From assembly GCA_029204225.1 (NCBI GenBank), contig CM055097.1:3256620-3320619 (forward strand): DNA of 64,000 nucleotides, written 5' to 3'. The position numbers were made by a program, and so were the translations under genes. How positions within the stretch are numbered: the first letter of the stretch is position 1; the number at the start of each line of letters is the position of its first letter. A model generated the notes under the pieces. That model was not told the origin of the DNA and made no database searches. It was given only the letters and a program-made list of their open reading frames with translations. Shown one piece after another: positions 1 through 11,898 of this stretch. This DNA comes from Diphasiastrum complanatum. Its lineage: Eukaryota; Streptophyta; Lycopodiopsida; Lycopodiales; Lycopodiaceae.

Positions 1-974
1 GGGAGGCTTGTAACACAATCTAAGCTCAATTTCTTGGGGTTGATGAGGCTTGAAGAAGTAGTCTTTATAAAGAGTTTTTGAAAAGTCTAAACTCCTCAAC
101 TATGATAAATAGTATTAGTTGATTTAAATTTGTTGCATCAATTTATTGATTTTGCTAGTATATTAGTTATCTAAACATTGCAACCAAAAATCATAGTTGG
201 CAGATAATACCCAACTTTATCAATTTATAAGAAAAGATTTTTGAAAAATGACGTGCCATTTAAAAATATGTGATATTGGAGGAAACTTCCAAGGAGTTTT
301 TATGCACCCAAATGCAACTCAAAGACAAATAATAGTCATTGTTTATAATAATATTCTTATACCAACATACAGTCGTGTAGAGATCCACAACAAAAATAAA
401 GTCGTGGACAGTCATCTCTTACAACTTGAGTATATTTCACATTAATTTCCCTCCAGTAGCCAGCCACAAGTTGCCACTACCACCAAATCTTAGGTGTCCC
501 CACCAATTGAGGCCATCTCAAACGTGCCCACATCACACAACATGTTTAATGGTGGTGCTGGTAATGTATTACACAATCTTGGACATGATCGATGAATTTC
601 AAACACTGACCGCCACTATGGTATGGGAAAGCTATCGAGAGGGTACATGTACTTTTTTCACTACATCCTCGTCAACGGTAGTCGCCTATGCCCCTCATTC
701 GCCTCACTTGGAACACACATTGGCGCATTTAACTTCCCTGTCTCACCCATGAGATGGAGAGCTCAGAGCCCGATGCATGGGTTTCTTACCTTTGTGGCAA
801 AAACAAAATCAGCATGGCTGTTGATTGTGATCCTTTTCCACCTCAACACCTAGTTTAAGGGGTCATTGCTAAAGAAATGTAAAGAGAACAAAAGATAGCA
901 AAAATTTCTTTTGCATGATGATTTCATAGCTTCAGAAAGGGAATTCCAGATCAAAGTTTTTCAGGATCCACATC
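1..974. other. Unassigned sequence, probable 3' internal end of an old Copia element
   Basis: No complete gene is visible. The stretch ends in a purine tract and an LTR, so its last few hundred bases are most likely the decayed 3' internal part of a Copia element whose body lies off the left edge. Open frames at 248-445 and 426-752 are short, overlap each other and match no family I recognise. A weak + strand reading just before the purine tract (FQIKVFQDPHQGG) resembles the tail of a Copia polyprotein. Confidence 0.35.
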
Positions 975-983
975 AAGGGGGAG
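975..983 (+). other. Polypurine tract of Copia element
   Basis: AAGGGGGAG lies directly before the TGTTAGA start of the LTR at 984. In LTR retrotransposons this tract primes plus-strand DNA synthesis, and its position fixes both the LTR boundary and the + orientation. Confidence 0.7.
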
Positions 984-1124
984 TGTTAGATTTCTTATGC
1001 TCAGTCTTAACAAAATCGTTCAAGTACTGAGCATCCTGAAAACCAAAGGCCGACTACATGTTTTCGGACCTTCACATTTTTCCTTTTTTACCTTTTTTTG
1101 CCTTAACCAATTTTTGGGCACCTT

Positions 1125-1560
1125 CGCCTTTTCCGTGCCTTCACGAAAAATGCGACACACTGGCCAGAATGACTTAGAAACCATTTCTGAACCACCTTCA
1201 CCTTCTTCATATTTTTTTGCCCCTTCGCAAAAAATGCAACAGAGTGGCCAGAAATGACTTAGAAACCATTTCTGGACCACCTTTGCCTTTTTCGCCTCTT
1301 CGCGAAAAATGCGACAAAGTGGCCAGAACGCCTTAGAAACCATTTTAAGGCACCTTTGACTTTTTCGTTGCCTTTAGTCTAAGGCACCTTCACCTTCTTT
1401 GTTGCCTTCAATCTAAGGCACCTTTGGCTTTTTCGCCTTTTTCGCCTTCTTCGCTGCCTTCAGTCTAAGGGCGCCTTCGGGATTTACATACCTTCAGTCT
1501 AAGGGCACCTTTAGGATTTGCATACCTTCAATCTAAAGGGCACCTTCGGGTTTTTTTGGG
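1125..1560. repeat. Tandem repeats inside the Copia LTR
   Basis: About three units of 75-83 bp (1125-1365) share a core of the form GCGAAAAATGCGAC...GTGGCCAGAA...TTAGAAACCATTT. They run into a second array (1345-1560) of shorter units built on CAGTCTAAGGCACCTT. Both are rich in TTCG and CCTTCG. A 107-codon open frame on the - strand across this array is a by-product of the repeat. Confidence 0.75.
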
Positions 1561-1727
1561 TTTTTCGCGTTTTTGCTACATTGGTAGACCGATGTCGCCA
1601 ACTTATCATTGACCCTAAAACAACTGAAGAAACAAATTCCTAAGGGCGGTTACCCACTTTGTACATATGGAAAAACTGGAGTAAATGACAGTTAAGGCAT
1701 TAGATATTTTTCTCTCGCACACTTGTA

Positions 1728-1739
1728 AATATATATACT
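1728..1739 (+). promoter_or_regulatory. TATA-like element in Copia LTR
   Basis: AAATATATATAC lies about 300 bp before the LTR end and fits an LTR U3 core promoter. Position and composition are the only support. Confidence 0.35.
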
Positions 1740-2329
1740 AGCTAAATCAAGCTATGTAAGTGTTAATTGAATTTCTCTTTCAATCGTGCAGCATCGTTAT
1801 CACGCTCAGCAAGCTGAAATTATTACTTCAAGCCATTGTACTCACTGTTGATATTAATTAGAGTGCAATTTTTGTCTCACTACTGCAGTTGTTTCATTTG
1901 CGCAATCTGTATGAATCATCTACTTTGAATATTTTTGTTGCTAACTGTTGTGTTTACGCTCACAGCCTCGAGCTTCCGCTGCCGCTCACACCCACGGTTT
2001 TACGAGAGTTATGTCATTCTGATATAACATTCATGGCAACACTTCACCTACCTCTATAAGTGTTACTTTAAACTCTTGGTGAGATACAACTAAGCATAAA
2101 TATGCTCAAGAGTATGAACAACAGTGCGTGACATACCTTACGCTATAAGGGTCACTTGGGTCGGTACCCTATATTAAACTTTTCCATAGCTTCTAAAAGT
2201 ATCATACTTTACTTATGTTTTAGAGAATAGCATAAGAATTTCAAAATATTTAAATTTCCATATGGTTTTAAAATAATCATAATTAGCTTATTGGCATGTT
2301 TGAGAATGAAATCTCCATATTTCAAGGCA

Positions 2330-2600
2330 ATCAGTTGAATTCATCTGGACTAAGAATAATCTGCATTTTGAAGAAGTTTCGTTTCAGATTGAGAATAGTT
2401 GAATTCATCTGGATTCTGCATTCAGACAAAGGTTTTGTTTTAGATTGAGAATCAGCTGAATTCATCTGCATTCGGAAAAAAGTTTTGTTTTAGATTGAGA
2501 ATCAGCTGAAACCTTCTGCATTCAGAAATGGTTTCGTTTTAGATTGAAAATCAGCTGAATTTATCTACATTCTGGGATTTTTTGGTTTTAGATTGAGAAT
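2330..2600. repeat. Minisatellite, about 60-bp unit, four to five copies
   Basis: Degenerate head-to-tail units carry the core TTTAGATTGAGAATCAGCTG followed by AATTCATCTGCATTC and a G/T-rich tail. The array ends about 140 bp before the ATG of the glycosylase gene at 2738, so it occupies what should be that gene's proximal promoter or 5' UTR. Whether it affects expression cannot be told. Confidence 0.75.
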
Positions 2601-2737
2601 CTGTGAGCTGCACTGAAAGTTGCTTTGAGGTAGTTGTAATGCTGTTATGTCAAGGCAGCCATTCTTTGCAAAATCAGATAATTGAATAACACCCAATAGT
2701 CATCGCTATTTGCATCATTGTTCTGTGGAAGAAGGAA

Positions 2738-3416
2738 ATGGCGGTCAGAGCGCTCTCTGAAAGTTATAGTAAATTGAAGGCAATCGACTGGGAAGAAGCT
2801 TTCGCATTGCCAATTCCTCAAGACAAAAGGCATTCCAAACAAATACAGCGCTGTCATCCCTCCGCAGAAGTACTGTTCCAATTGAATAGGCAGCATAACG
2901 TATCTGGACATGAAACAAGCTCAGATACAGATTTTCCGAAACAAGTTGAAAACTTACAAAGTGATGGCATGGTGGAATGAGGAAGTAGATCAACATGGGG
3001 TGGTATGATCAAGTTTCTGTGCTTCCTCGCTACCCTAAGTCTCGAAATCGTCGTAGTGCTAGTACAGAAAGGACTTCAATCAGGAACATTGAAGCAAGAA
3101 ACGATGGAAACTACAAAGGAGGCTACGAACACTGATGCGGAGGCCAATTGCAGCTCTCACAAGTAAGAGGCGAAAAGTGACGGTGCGTAAAAAGGTTGAT
3201 GAATTTTTCCGATGCAGCTGGTCGTGGAGCATCTATTTTGCAAGCTTCTGTTTTACAAGAGACAAGTAACTCGAATCTTATTTCGAAGGCGCCAAGAGTG
3301 GAAGAATACAGAAGATTGGATCCGAGCTTTTTCCCTATGCGATGCCCTAGATCTGGCACCACGTCCTTTTGGGCAAGTTCTTCCGGCGAGATGATGTCCT
3401 TTTGCAGATCACAGAG
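2738..3416 (+). CDS. MAG: MAG exon 1 (N-terminus to ITE), frame-shifted
   Basis: ATG at 2738 opens an 80-codon frame (MAVRALSESY...) that closes at 2980. Later parts of the exon read in other frames: a basic patch (KRRKVTVRKK, near 3160-3190), then RVEEYRRLDPSFFPM, then DALDLAPR after an extra base at 3340, then LLGKFFRRDDVLLQITE after an extra C at 3365. The donor GTGCCC follows GAG at 3416, phase 0. The basic N-terminus would suit a nuclear localisation signal. The start codon is the first ATG of the long frame and is a guess. Confidence 0.7.
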
Positions 3417-3623
3417 GTGCCCTCTTCCTGCCTTGGATTGTTCAGCTTGCAAATTGACGATGTGTTCGGGGCCTATTATGTGCCGCTTATTTTGCTGAGT
3501 TTTTGTAATCACTTTGTACAGCGCTGCCTGCTATAAGCGTTATCTTTGTTTCAACTCACGTATAGGCACATAGTGAAGATTCATGCACCCATTTTTGTCA
3601 TTCCAACAGTGCTATTTGTGCAG
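3417..3623 (+). other. MAG intron 1
   Basis: A 207-bp intron with GT donor and TTTGTGCAG acceptor. It is the shortest of the five introns and nothing else is seen in it. Confidence 0.7.
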
Positions 3624-3696
3624 GTGGAAGCTTACAGGCAAAATGATACTGCCTGTCATGCTCGAGTTGGAAGTAACACCTCGCACTGCTGCCATG
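3624..3696 (+). CDS. MAG: MAG exon 2, catalytic glutamate block
   Basis: The exon reads VEAYRQNDTACHARVG and then, after an extra A at 3672, VTPRTAAM. The E of VEAY (3627-3629) matches the glutamate that activates water in AAG enzymes, and the H of ACH is the conserved histidine. Acceptor and donor (ATG/GTATGTAAA) are canonical, phase 0 on both sides. Confidence 0.8.
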
Positions 3697-6232
3697 GTAT
3701 GTAAATTCCACAGAGCTCTAGTTTCTCGAAAAGCATTACGATTCTAATCTATCTAAAGAAAATTTTGAAGGATTCATTGGATGAAGATTTGAATTGAACA
3801 AAGTAGCAGTTTGAAGGAAAGATCATGGTTAGGGTTTTTTGGAACAAGCAACACAATTTATGTTTGATTCATAAGAATTATTGCTAATTAGAATTTTAGA
3901 CAATAATTTGACTAATATGTGTACGATGATACCACATACTGCAATGTCCATTGTCATTGATATGAAATCTGGATTTCCAATACTTTGATTACGATGACCA
4001 AGGATTGACTTTAGTGCCAAGGAAAATCAGGATTTGGCAGTTATTGTTACCCGTATTATGTATAAAGTGTATACTATGAGCTAGAGGCGGCTACTTGATT
4101 GCTAAAATTCTAAGACGTCCTATCAATCCATGAGGGAGGATGGAGGTAGAACACAATGCTTGTATAAAGAAAACACAACGTTCAATCAATCCATGAGCTG
4201 AGGATGGAGAGACAACACAATGCTTGTCTAGAGAATTGCACAATACACTAGAATTAGAAGGATGAGATAGATATTAACCATTTATGTCTTTGGGTTAGTG
4301 GTACCAAATCCTTTTACATGCAAACGGATCAGACTATCAAGTTCTCCAGTGGGGAAGCAGGCTTCCCAAAACTATCTTGAAGCACTTTTTTGCACAGGGA
4401 AACAAGCTTCCTAGTGGAGATCATGAGTATTCCTACTTAAGAAATGTGAGTTAACATATGATTCACAAGGAATTTTGGCAATTATATGGATGGAAATCAT
4501 TACAATTGTAATATTTCAATCAAATGTTCCAAATTTGCAATTTACATATGGCATTTCTTGTTTATCATATCCTGTTTCTCATTTCTCATTTCCCTTTTTC
4601 CCTAGGGGGTCCACATTTCATGAGTGGGAAATGTTGCTCAAGAGTCAAAACTATGCTAGGTGCACACTACTCTGTTCTCACAGCGTTCGTGAACTAAACG
4701 GATGGCCTTGGTATTCCTTGTGGACAATATTCCCCTTTGTTGCTGCTGCGACGATTTTGTTCCACTTACATTTCTTAATCCATCAACATCTATGGTTCAT
4801 AAGTATGTATTTGCAATCTCTTCTCTCTACTATACTAGCATGATTGTCTTTCGATAGCTGCCATAGGGTCATTTTTTATTTTGTTACGGTCCATATGCAT
4901 ACAACTCAACAGTTTTACTCTCACAACTACTTTGGGGGAAATTGCGGTCATTGTCCTTCGTGATCAATCATGCTTTGTAGTTTTCCACATTAACCAAGCA
5001 TAAGCTACTATCTATATTTTGAGAACATCCTTATTGTCTTACATACGCTCATTGCTAATCAAAGATAGTAACCTGCAACCAACAAGAAATGATTCAGAAC
5101 AAAATGATCTAAAAGAAACAAGGAAACTAAACGAAACACCATGGACCTTTGTTCATTGACAAGATCACTTCACAAGAAATAAAATATACAAAAGACTACA
5201 ACAACTAGGCGTGCATAGCACATACAAGCTTGTTGGGTTCACCATTATTTGAACGTTAGTAGACTCTTGTTGTATGCATGTCATAATATTGTTATTATCT
5301 TTTTTCGGTGAACCAGCTATTGGTTGTTGATAAAGCATCGATCTGAAATTATAGATTCTCCTTCAGCCATAGTTCCATCTTTGGCCGGGGAAAACTTCTT
5401 GAAAAAGAGCCTAGTGAATTTGCCATAGCCAAACCTTGATGATGCTATCTCATTGGTCTTGTATTCTATTCTTTCCATGTTGCGGCATCTTTCCATATTT
5501 CCTTGGTGATTTTGTAGTTCCTTGGTAGTTATGGAGCCTTGTGCCCACAAGCTTTGCTTGTATTTTTGTTTGGTATTGATAAGCTTTACATCTATTTTAC
5601 AATGCATAGCATTTGGTTTGAACCACCTATGTTCTCCTCAAAGTATAATGACAATGGTTTATGAGGATAGGGTCATTTTTGTTCTCAGCCCCCACTTTGT
5701 TTGTCCAAACATATTGTTTGATAGACTCAAAATATCATCATTCACTAGTTTCCATATATAGCGGAGTTACTGTTTTTGCTTTGCCTCTTCAATATCTACC
5801 TTCAATGTGACATATTGCTATAAAGTAAGGGTTCCGAAGTATCTTTTCTCATGTTGTTAGGATCGGTTATAACCTCCTGTTAAGAACAGTTCGTTAAAAT
5901 CATTAACGATCTCATGAAAGAAGGATTCGATGGCACAAAGGTAATGCTTGACACCTTTTGTGAACTTGGTAGACTTCAGAACCCTCAGGAAGTTTTTGTT
6001 GAAATGATGGCCTCTTTTTCACACAACTCTTACTATATACTTCTGCTAGAGATCTTGAAAGGATATCACTCATCTCGTTGTTCACTCAGTGGACTTATCT
6101 TATGAAAGATATGTTCTGATCGGAGAAGTGCGTTTCATAAAATTGTTTGAGTTTTCTTCTTATTGAGCTCATGATATTATGTATGCTTTTTGAGGTTATG
6201 TATCTTGCTTTTAATACCTGATTAATTACCAG
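3697..6232 (+). other. MAG intron 2 (about 2.5 kb)
   Basis: Bounded by GTATGTAAA and TTACCAG. It holds a two-copy direct repeat of about 65 bp near 4115-4245. No transposon domain is recognised. Short open frames at 4475-4843 and 5522-5761 lack any family signature. Confidence 0.6.
4115..4245. repeat. Two-unit direct repeat, about 65 bp
   Basis: Two neighbouring units share TCAATCCATGAG...GAGGATGGAG and ACACAATGCTTGT with a few substitutions. It is intronic and no function is apparent. Confidence 0.6.
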
Positions 6233-6356
6233 TTTGGGCCAGGAGGACATGCGTACGTTTATTTGTGCTATGGTATGCACGTTATGCTGAATGTTGTTGC
6301 CGACCAGGTTGGTGTTGGTGCGGGTGTTCTTATTCGGGCCTGTGCACCTGTGGCAG
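6233..6356 (+). CDS. MAG: MAG exon 3, [11 protein letters not shown] block (intact)
   Basis: 124 nt, fully open: [16 protein letters not shown], then LNVVAD, then [13 protein letters not shown]. This is the most diagnostic block of plant AAG proteins. It starts in phase 0 after TTACCAG and ends in phase 1 (GCA G/GTTTAT), matching exon 4, which begins with the last two bases of the glycine codon. Confidence 0.9.
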
Positions 6357-7199
6357 GTTTATTTCTTTGATGAAATACTTTTCTTTCTTTTCATATTTCT
6401 TTTCATAGTTTTTACTCAGACATTCATGTATTCAATATATTGCAGTTGCTGGAAAATATGTAATCTGACGTCTTGATTCGGATTGATCTGGAAAACTCAG
6501 ACATTCTATTGAAGTTACACAACCCTAACTAGGAATTTTCTGTAGAACATCCTGTTTCTGGGCTTTTTTGAAGAGTCATGTTTTAAGCTTTTTTAAAGAG
6601 TCATGATTGTTTATCTTTTTGCCTGCAATTTACTAAGATTCAGGGACGTCATGGGCTTTGACGATGCTCTTAGTACTCAGCGGTTAAGCTTCAGGCCCTC
6701 CCATTTCTTTTTGAAGAAGTGAAAGAAGTTTATCACACCTGTTTGTACATTTGTGAGCAAAACTCTAGAAGAAATACACCCATGTGTGCCACCCACACAA
6801 ACAGAAAGTTTCCAATTGCACCCACACCCATGAGTACACCTGCACACAGACGGAAAGTTGTGAATTGTAGATTTAAATGAGAATTTAGAAATTGTTTGAG
6901 ACTATCGTGCGCAAGGACCCTTGTTGCAGTTCTACCTTTGCTTAAGAAAATCATTCAACTCAGTGCAGCCAGTCAAAAACTGTATCATGAAAGAATTTTC
7001 CACATGTCCAAAGGTAGCCGTTGGAAAGTACTATTCATCTAGGGATGAACTCAGCTATTAATTGGCAAAAAGTTTGTCTTGAGTCATTATAAACTTACAC
7101 ATGTTCTGCACTGAAAATTTTTGTGACTCCCACTACAATCCACAAGCATTCATTAATGTGCTCTGGTATTCATCTTTCACAGGCATTCATCACATTCAT

Positions 7200-7331
7200 G
7201 AGAGAGAGAGAGAGAGAGAGGAGAGAAGATGATGAGAGAGAGAGAGAGCCGCTGGTTACCTGGGAGAGAGCCGATGCCAGAGAGAGGCACCCAGTCCGCG
7301 ATCCTGAGAGAGTTGTCTGCTGTACAGTCGC

Positions 7332-7371
<40 letters not shown>

Positions 7372-7372
7372 G
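7200..7372. repeat. Paired (GA)n microsatellites
   Basis: GA/AG runs at 7200-7248 and 7331-7372 flank about 80 bp of mixed sequence that itself contains GAGAG clusters. They lie within MAG intron 3. Confidence 0.9.
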
Positions 7373-7635
7373 CCAGCTTCAAGCGTTTGTTTCCTGGAAG
7401 CCGAAGCAATATGTTGTGAATGAGATAGCTCACTGAGAATTTAGCATTGCATCAAATGGCATTTCCAAACCAACAAACATGGGCAAGAATTTGGCACGGT
7501 AAGCATCTGAGAATGCAGTCTTTATGATATACATGCTGAAAAGACATCAGAATAAAGTTTTTGATTTGTATGTAGCTGAGAGGTTATTGAATCATGAAAC
7601 ATCATTAGGGGATGGCATGTTTCAAATCAGTTATT

Positions 7636-7658
7636 GAGAGAGAGTGTGTGTGTGTGTG
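7636..7658. repeat. Compound (GA)n(GT)n microsatellite
   Basis: A short GAGAGAGA run passes straight into (GT)n within MAG intron 3. Confidence 0.85.
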
Positions 7659-8536
7659 AGCATAATATCAGCCTACTATCCCTTCTGCAAGACCACGTTG
7701 CAAGAGCCCCCTTCCCTTTCTCCATGTTTAACAATCTTTTAAAGCAAGGAGGGACAAATGAATTAATGTGTGCCAGAGGCTACTGATTGAAGAGTATCAA
7801 TCTTAGTTACCAAAATGTTCATTTATTATGCATTCAAATGTGCGACTGCCAGAATGAGTTGTCATTATTCCAACAATGTAGTGAACGGGAAATAGGCTTA
7901 TGCGAGTATGAACATCAAGAAAAAAAGGCTGGGAAGCGTGCACCTTTTGAGAAGAGAACGAATGAAAAAGAAAAGCCGCCTTTTTCACGTCTGTTCTGTT
8001 GTGTAAGGTGTCTGCAAGTCCAAAGCCTCCAGCTGAAAGCATTTCCAAGTTGTTAAGTTAAGCGTATCAACGGTAAGAAGGCTAATGAGGGCAAGAAGGA
8101 GACACAGAGAGATGAATGTTCAATGCTCGAAACTTCGGTAGACCAAAAGCACATCCTTAAAAATTTATTAGCTTGGCTTCATACACTCATACCTGGAAGG
8201 AACACAATTAAACACCACCTTTTGTGAAGTAGTCGTGTGAAATAGTTGTAGCAACGCTGCCTGATTGTGAATAATTAAACTATTGTGAAGCTCAAGGACC
8301 GCTATATTAGTCACTATTACTACAATTTCATTTTGACTGGCTAAATTTTGTAATGGGCTTTACTGATTATATAGGAGATAATAGTATAAATGATAGATCC
8401 ACAAAGGTTTACAACTTTTTGAATATTGATTTATTGCAAGATATTTCATGATATTTCCAAGGAACTAAACCATGAGTATGTAGCCTTTGCTATCGTTTCC
8501 TGAATTTTGTGTCTATCTTTCTGCTGATTTATGCAG

Positions 8537-8607
8537 GTATGAAGACTATACAACAAAGAAGAAAACAAAATACTGACAAACCAGTACTACTTACAGGTCC
8601 GGGGAAG
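8537..8607 (+). CDS. MAG: MAG exon 4, TDKPVLLTGPGK block (intact)
   Basis: 71 nt, open in the expected frame: GMKTIQQRRKQN then TDKPVLLTGPGK. It begins in phase 1 and ends in phase 0 at GGGAAG/GTGCGT. This corresponds to the family segment METIQERR...TDKPVLL.GPGK. Confidence 0.9.
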
Positions 8608-11600
8608 GTGCGTCTCTATAGTAAAGCAAGTTTATCGGTTCTGCAAAATCACAGACACATGTGGTTGCTACCAACCATTCCTGCCTTCAAAGATAATATG
8701 CACATTGCACAACGTTGTGAACACTTATTGCAGATACACGTGTACAAACCATTTCAGTGTTCTATTAGATAACGTTGCACCTTTTATCAATTAGCAAACC
8801 TTATCATTGACCTGGTTTCAAATTACGACTACACAATAGCCACAACCACATAGAGCTCTTTTATGAATTTTTTCTTCCAGAACAGATGAGTGCCTACTTT
8901 CACCCTTTTGCTGATGCTATGCCTAGTGTGCCACCTCTGAGCATGTCATCGTTTGAATTTGCATTACTCACTCTATTTAGGAATCCTTTACTGCACCGGA
9001 ACGCATTTCGGGGGGGGGGTGGCTTTCCGGAACGCTATAATTATTGTTTTATTTTATTTTTACACATTGAAATCATGTTCTAATACTTGTGGAAGATATG
9101 GTATCAGAAGTAATCAGATGTAATGATCTCAAAATTGTCAAAAGTTGGAGGAACTCAATTACTCAACCTAGAGCTGGACGATGAAGAGGAAGTGGCCGTT
9201 CAGGGATCATGAGTGGATCTAAGATCAATAAAGTGGATGAGGAAGGATATGCCCAACGTTTGCATGTTGGCAGAAGCGATGAAAGATAACAAAGAGAGGG
9301 CTTACATAGCCATGTGTCTCTCATTAGGGGGATCTTGCTATCTTGTAGGTTCAAGGAGGCACGTGTATCAATCTTTTTGGTGTTCCACTTCCACATTTTG
9401 AGCCATTCTGTGATGGTTCATGAGGCACTATCATATATTCTTCATGCAAAGTCATTAGGTCCTTTACATGATTTCATGGTTTTTACAACTCAGGGCATAA
9501 TGCCCATGTTTCTCTATTTGTAAGAGGTTGGTTGTTTGAATGTTTAAGGGTTTGATGACCCCAAGGATTGTGGTAGATACTTCGACAATTGGTTTGAGTA
9601 AAAAAATTGTTGAGAATTAATGCCTTGCAAGACAAGAAGTAGCCATAAGTATTGATCAGACAGAGTGTGCAAGGCTCGTTAGAAAGAAAACATTGAGAGC
9701 TTTACTTATGGTATCTTTGCAAGTTGGAAAGAGTGCCCACATGAGGAGTCAGGACAAAAAGAGCTAATATTAGGCAATTTGGGCACAAGTGACTAGTTTT
9801 AACATTCCTTTGCAACTAGGAAAATAGAGCCCATGACTTTTCATAATGATTTTGTAGCCTTAATATGATAATCAACTCTTCTAGCTCATCATCCCTCCTC
9901 TCCACCTGTATGTGGGTCATGGAGAAGGGAGACATACTTTTTCAGGGTTAGAAATGAGGAAAGGGTACACTGGAGGAGAGGAGAAGACTCTACTTTCATT
10001 GTCATACGATCGTGTGATGAGAATGTCGTATCTGCAAGTGCGGACTAGTAAACAACAACCACACATTCTGTGCTCGCATGGTTGGTAAGCATGTGTTGTT
10101 TTTCTTCTAATATTTCCTTTCAATTTTCATTGAGGGCCATGTCTTCTGTTTGTAGTGTTGTTAGAAAGGTAAAGCAAGAGGATTTTCTTCCTCTCAATTA
10201 GGCAAAGGGCATATCAAGCATATTGCTACTTATAAAACAATTGAGTGACCTCAAGATGATGAAAGATGAAAGCAATGGCTCCACATATTGAGAAGCTCAA
10301 AGGAATAGCGAGGCAAACTAAAATCAGCAGGAGCCACTGTAGAGAAGCAGCAATTGATAACATGATTCTTAATAGCCTTCCAGCAAGTGATATGCACGAT
10401 TCTAAACAACCTTCTAGCAAGTTACAACTAATTGATTATGACACTCGAAGGGTTAGAAGATGCTTTTGTCCTTGTAGCTAGAATTGGTCACATCGGGATT
10501 TTTTAAACCTAGGGATCGTTCCGAGACATACATGGTTCGGTACAGTTTGTTATGATTTTAGATGGTTCAATATGCTCCCCCAATCAGTTGCATGTCTAAT
10601 CAGTGCACATCAGAATAGATATGATTGTATTTGGGAAAAGTAGGCTTACACAGTGCATACAAAATTTTTAAAAAAAAAATACTACCATAAAAACCATCGA
10701 AATCGTGTTTTTTCCCAATGGTATGAAACAATTCAAGTTAGGAGTTTCAAATGCTTGGTTGCTACCACTGTGATCCCTGCAGCATCCAAGTTTCAAGAAA
10801 ATCAACATTTAGCCTCTCTTCATCCTAGCTTCTTATCATGGGAGATTCATTACTGGACAGTACATAGGATAAGCTATGAGATAAAGCTAACTGTAAGAAC
10901 ATTGTAATGCCTTGAACACGTTATAGCTGTTTCTTTCCCCCAAACTGGCTCATTGATAGGAAGCACAAGTGGTACCTATCTGAATTATCTTCAGTTTGGT
11001 GCTTGCTAAGGTAAATCTGAAATCCAAAAATGTATTCAAGAAGACCCCTGCTTCAAATTCAATGGGATGCCCGTGTAGTCATGGTAAGCGAAGGCAAAAA
11101 CTTATCAACAGTCCTTTTTCAAATAGCTCTGTATGTTGTGGAGGTACCTTATGAGTTGCTGTTTATTGGTGCTGCAATATCCAACTCTGTGAATGGTTTC
11201 CCATTATAGAGTCAAAATAGCTGAATTTTAAGCGCATGTTTGGGGATTCTTGCTAAAAGAAAATTTGTTTGGCGGAGAGCTGCAAGGGTGTTAAGAGTCT
11301 AAAATATCTGATGTGAGAACCTCAATAGATGCTTGAAAGAGAAAGTATGCATCAAGAATAGGTATTCTAAAGGGTTTATAAGGGAAGAAATGGTGGAGAA
11401 AGAGCATGGGCGCTAATGCAACTTGCGAGGTTGTTGCAAGGGTTTTGCAGTATTCAAGATCTTAGACTTGGAGATATGCATCAAACAATTTTTAATGGTT
11501 TTTTTTTAAATGAAGTCTTTCACCCATGATTCATCAATCCCGTTTTCAAGTCTCTGTCTTTCTAGAAGCATTCCTTGTTGTGGAACTTATCTAAGAAAGC

Positions 11601-11841
11601 TAGAGTTACCGTTACTTCGTTATTGATGTTCTCTCCCAGTTTTACTTTCAATTTGCAGCATGTAGAAAAGATTAAATATCCATTTCCTCTAAAAATGCAT
11701 GTCACCACATGGTGAGGATAATATGGATGAGAGGCTTTGATGGCATTCCAACCTGAACTTCCCTCTTTAAGATGCTAGCCTAAAGAATAGCGAAGAAAGG
11801 GGACCTGATAAAACTAGCGTCTCTTTTTGTCATGGCTGCAG
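8608..11841 (+). other. MAG intron 4 (about 3.2 kb)
   Basis: The longest intron, GT donor and ATGGCTGCAG acceptor. No transposon domain could be recognised. Open frames at 9163-9523, 10226-10481 and 10653-10907 have no family signature. A run of nine to ten G lies at 9010-9019. Confidence 0.6.
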
Positions 11842-11898
11842 ATTGGGAAAGCTTTAGACTTAACAACGAGTGGTGCAACCATCCTTTGTACACTGCTG
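11842..11898 (+). CDS. MAG: MAG exon 5, HPLYTAG block with one base missing
   Basis: 57 nt reading IGKALDLTTS and, after a one-base loss near 11873, WCNHPLYTAG. The family has GQALGLS..WSHHPLY.PG at this place. With phase 0 at its start and phase 1 at its end, 58 nt would be expected. Splice sites are canonical (CTGCAG / GTACTT). Confidence 0.75.

Larger units (their letters stand above)
984..2029 (+). mobile_element. Copia 3' LTR (about 1.05 kb)
   Basis: The segment starts TGTTAGA right after a purine tract and ends GATATAACA, giving TGTTA...TAACA inverted termini. A TATA-like run (AAATATATATAC, 1728-1739) lies in the second half, as expected for the U3/R part of an LTR. The first half carries two kinds of internal tandem repeat (1125-1560). 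The 5' LTR is not in the window, so no target-site duplication can be tested. The following bases are TTCAT. Confidence 0.65.
6357..8536 (+). other. MAG intron 3 (about 2.2 kb)
   Basis: GT donor and ATTTATGCAG acceptor. It contains a pair of GA microsatellites (7200-7372) and a short GT run (7636-7658). No coding domain is recognised. Open frames across the GA tracts are low-complexity by-products. Confidence 0.65.

Noticed and set aside
1020-1343. 107-codon open frame on the - strand in the Copia LTR
   Set aside because: It follows the tandem repeat period (repeated WPLCRIFREGAKK-type units) and lies wholly in an LTR.
4475-4843. 122-codon hydrophobic open frame on + in MAG intron 2
   Set aside because: AT-rich intronic sequence easily gives phenylalanine/isoleucine/serine-rich frames. 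No domain or conserved copy seen.
7123-7433. Open frames rich in RE/RER or SLSL residues
   Set aside because: They translate the GA microsatellites in MAG intron 3.
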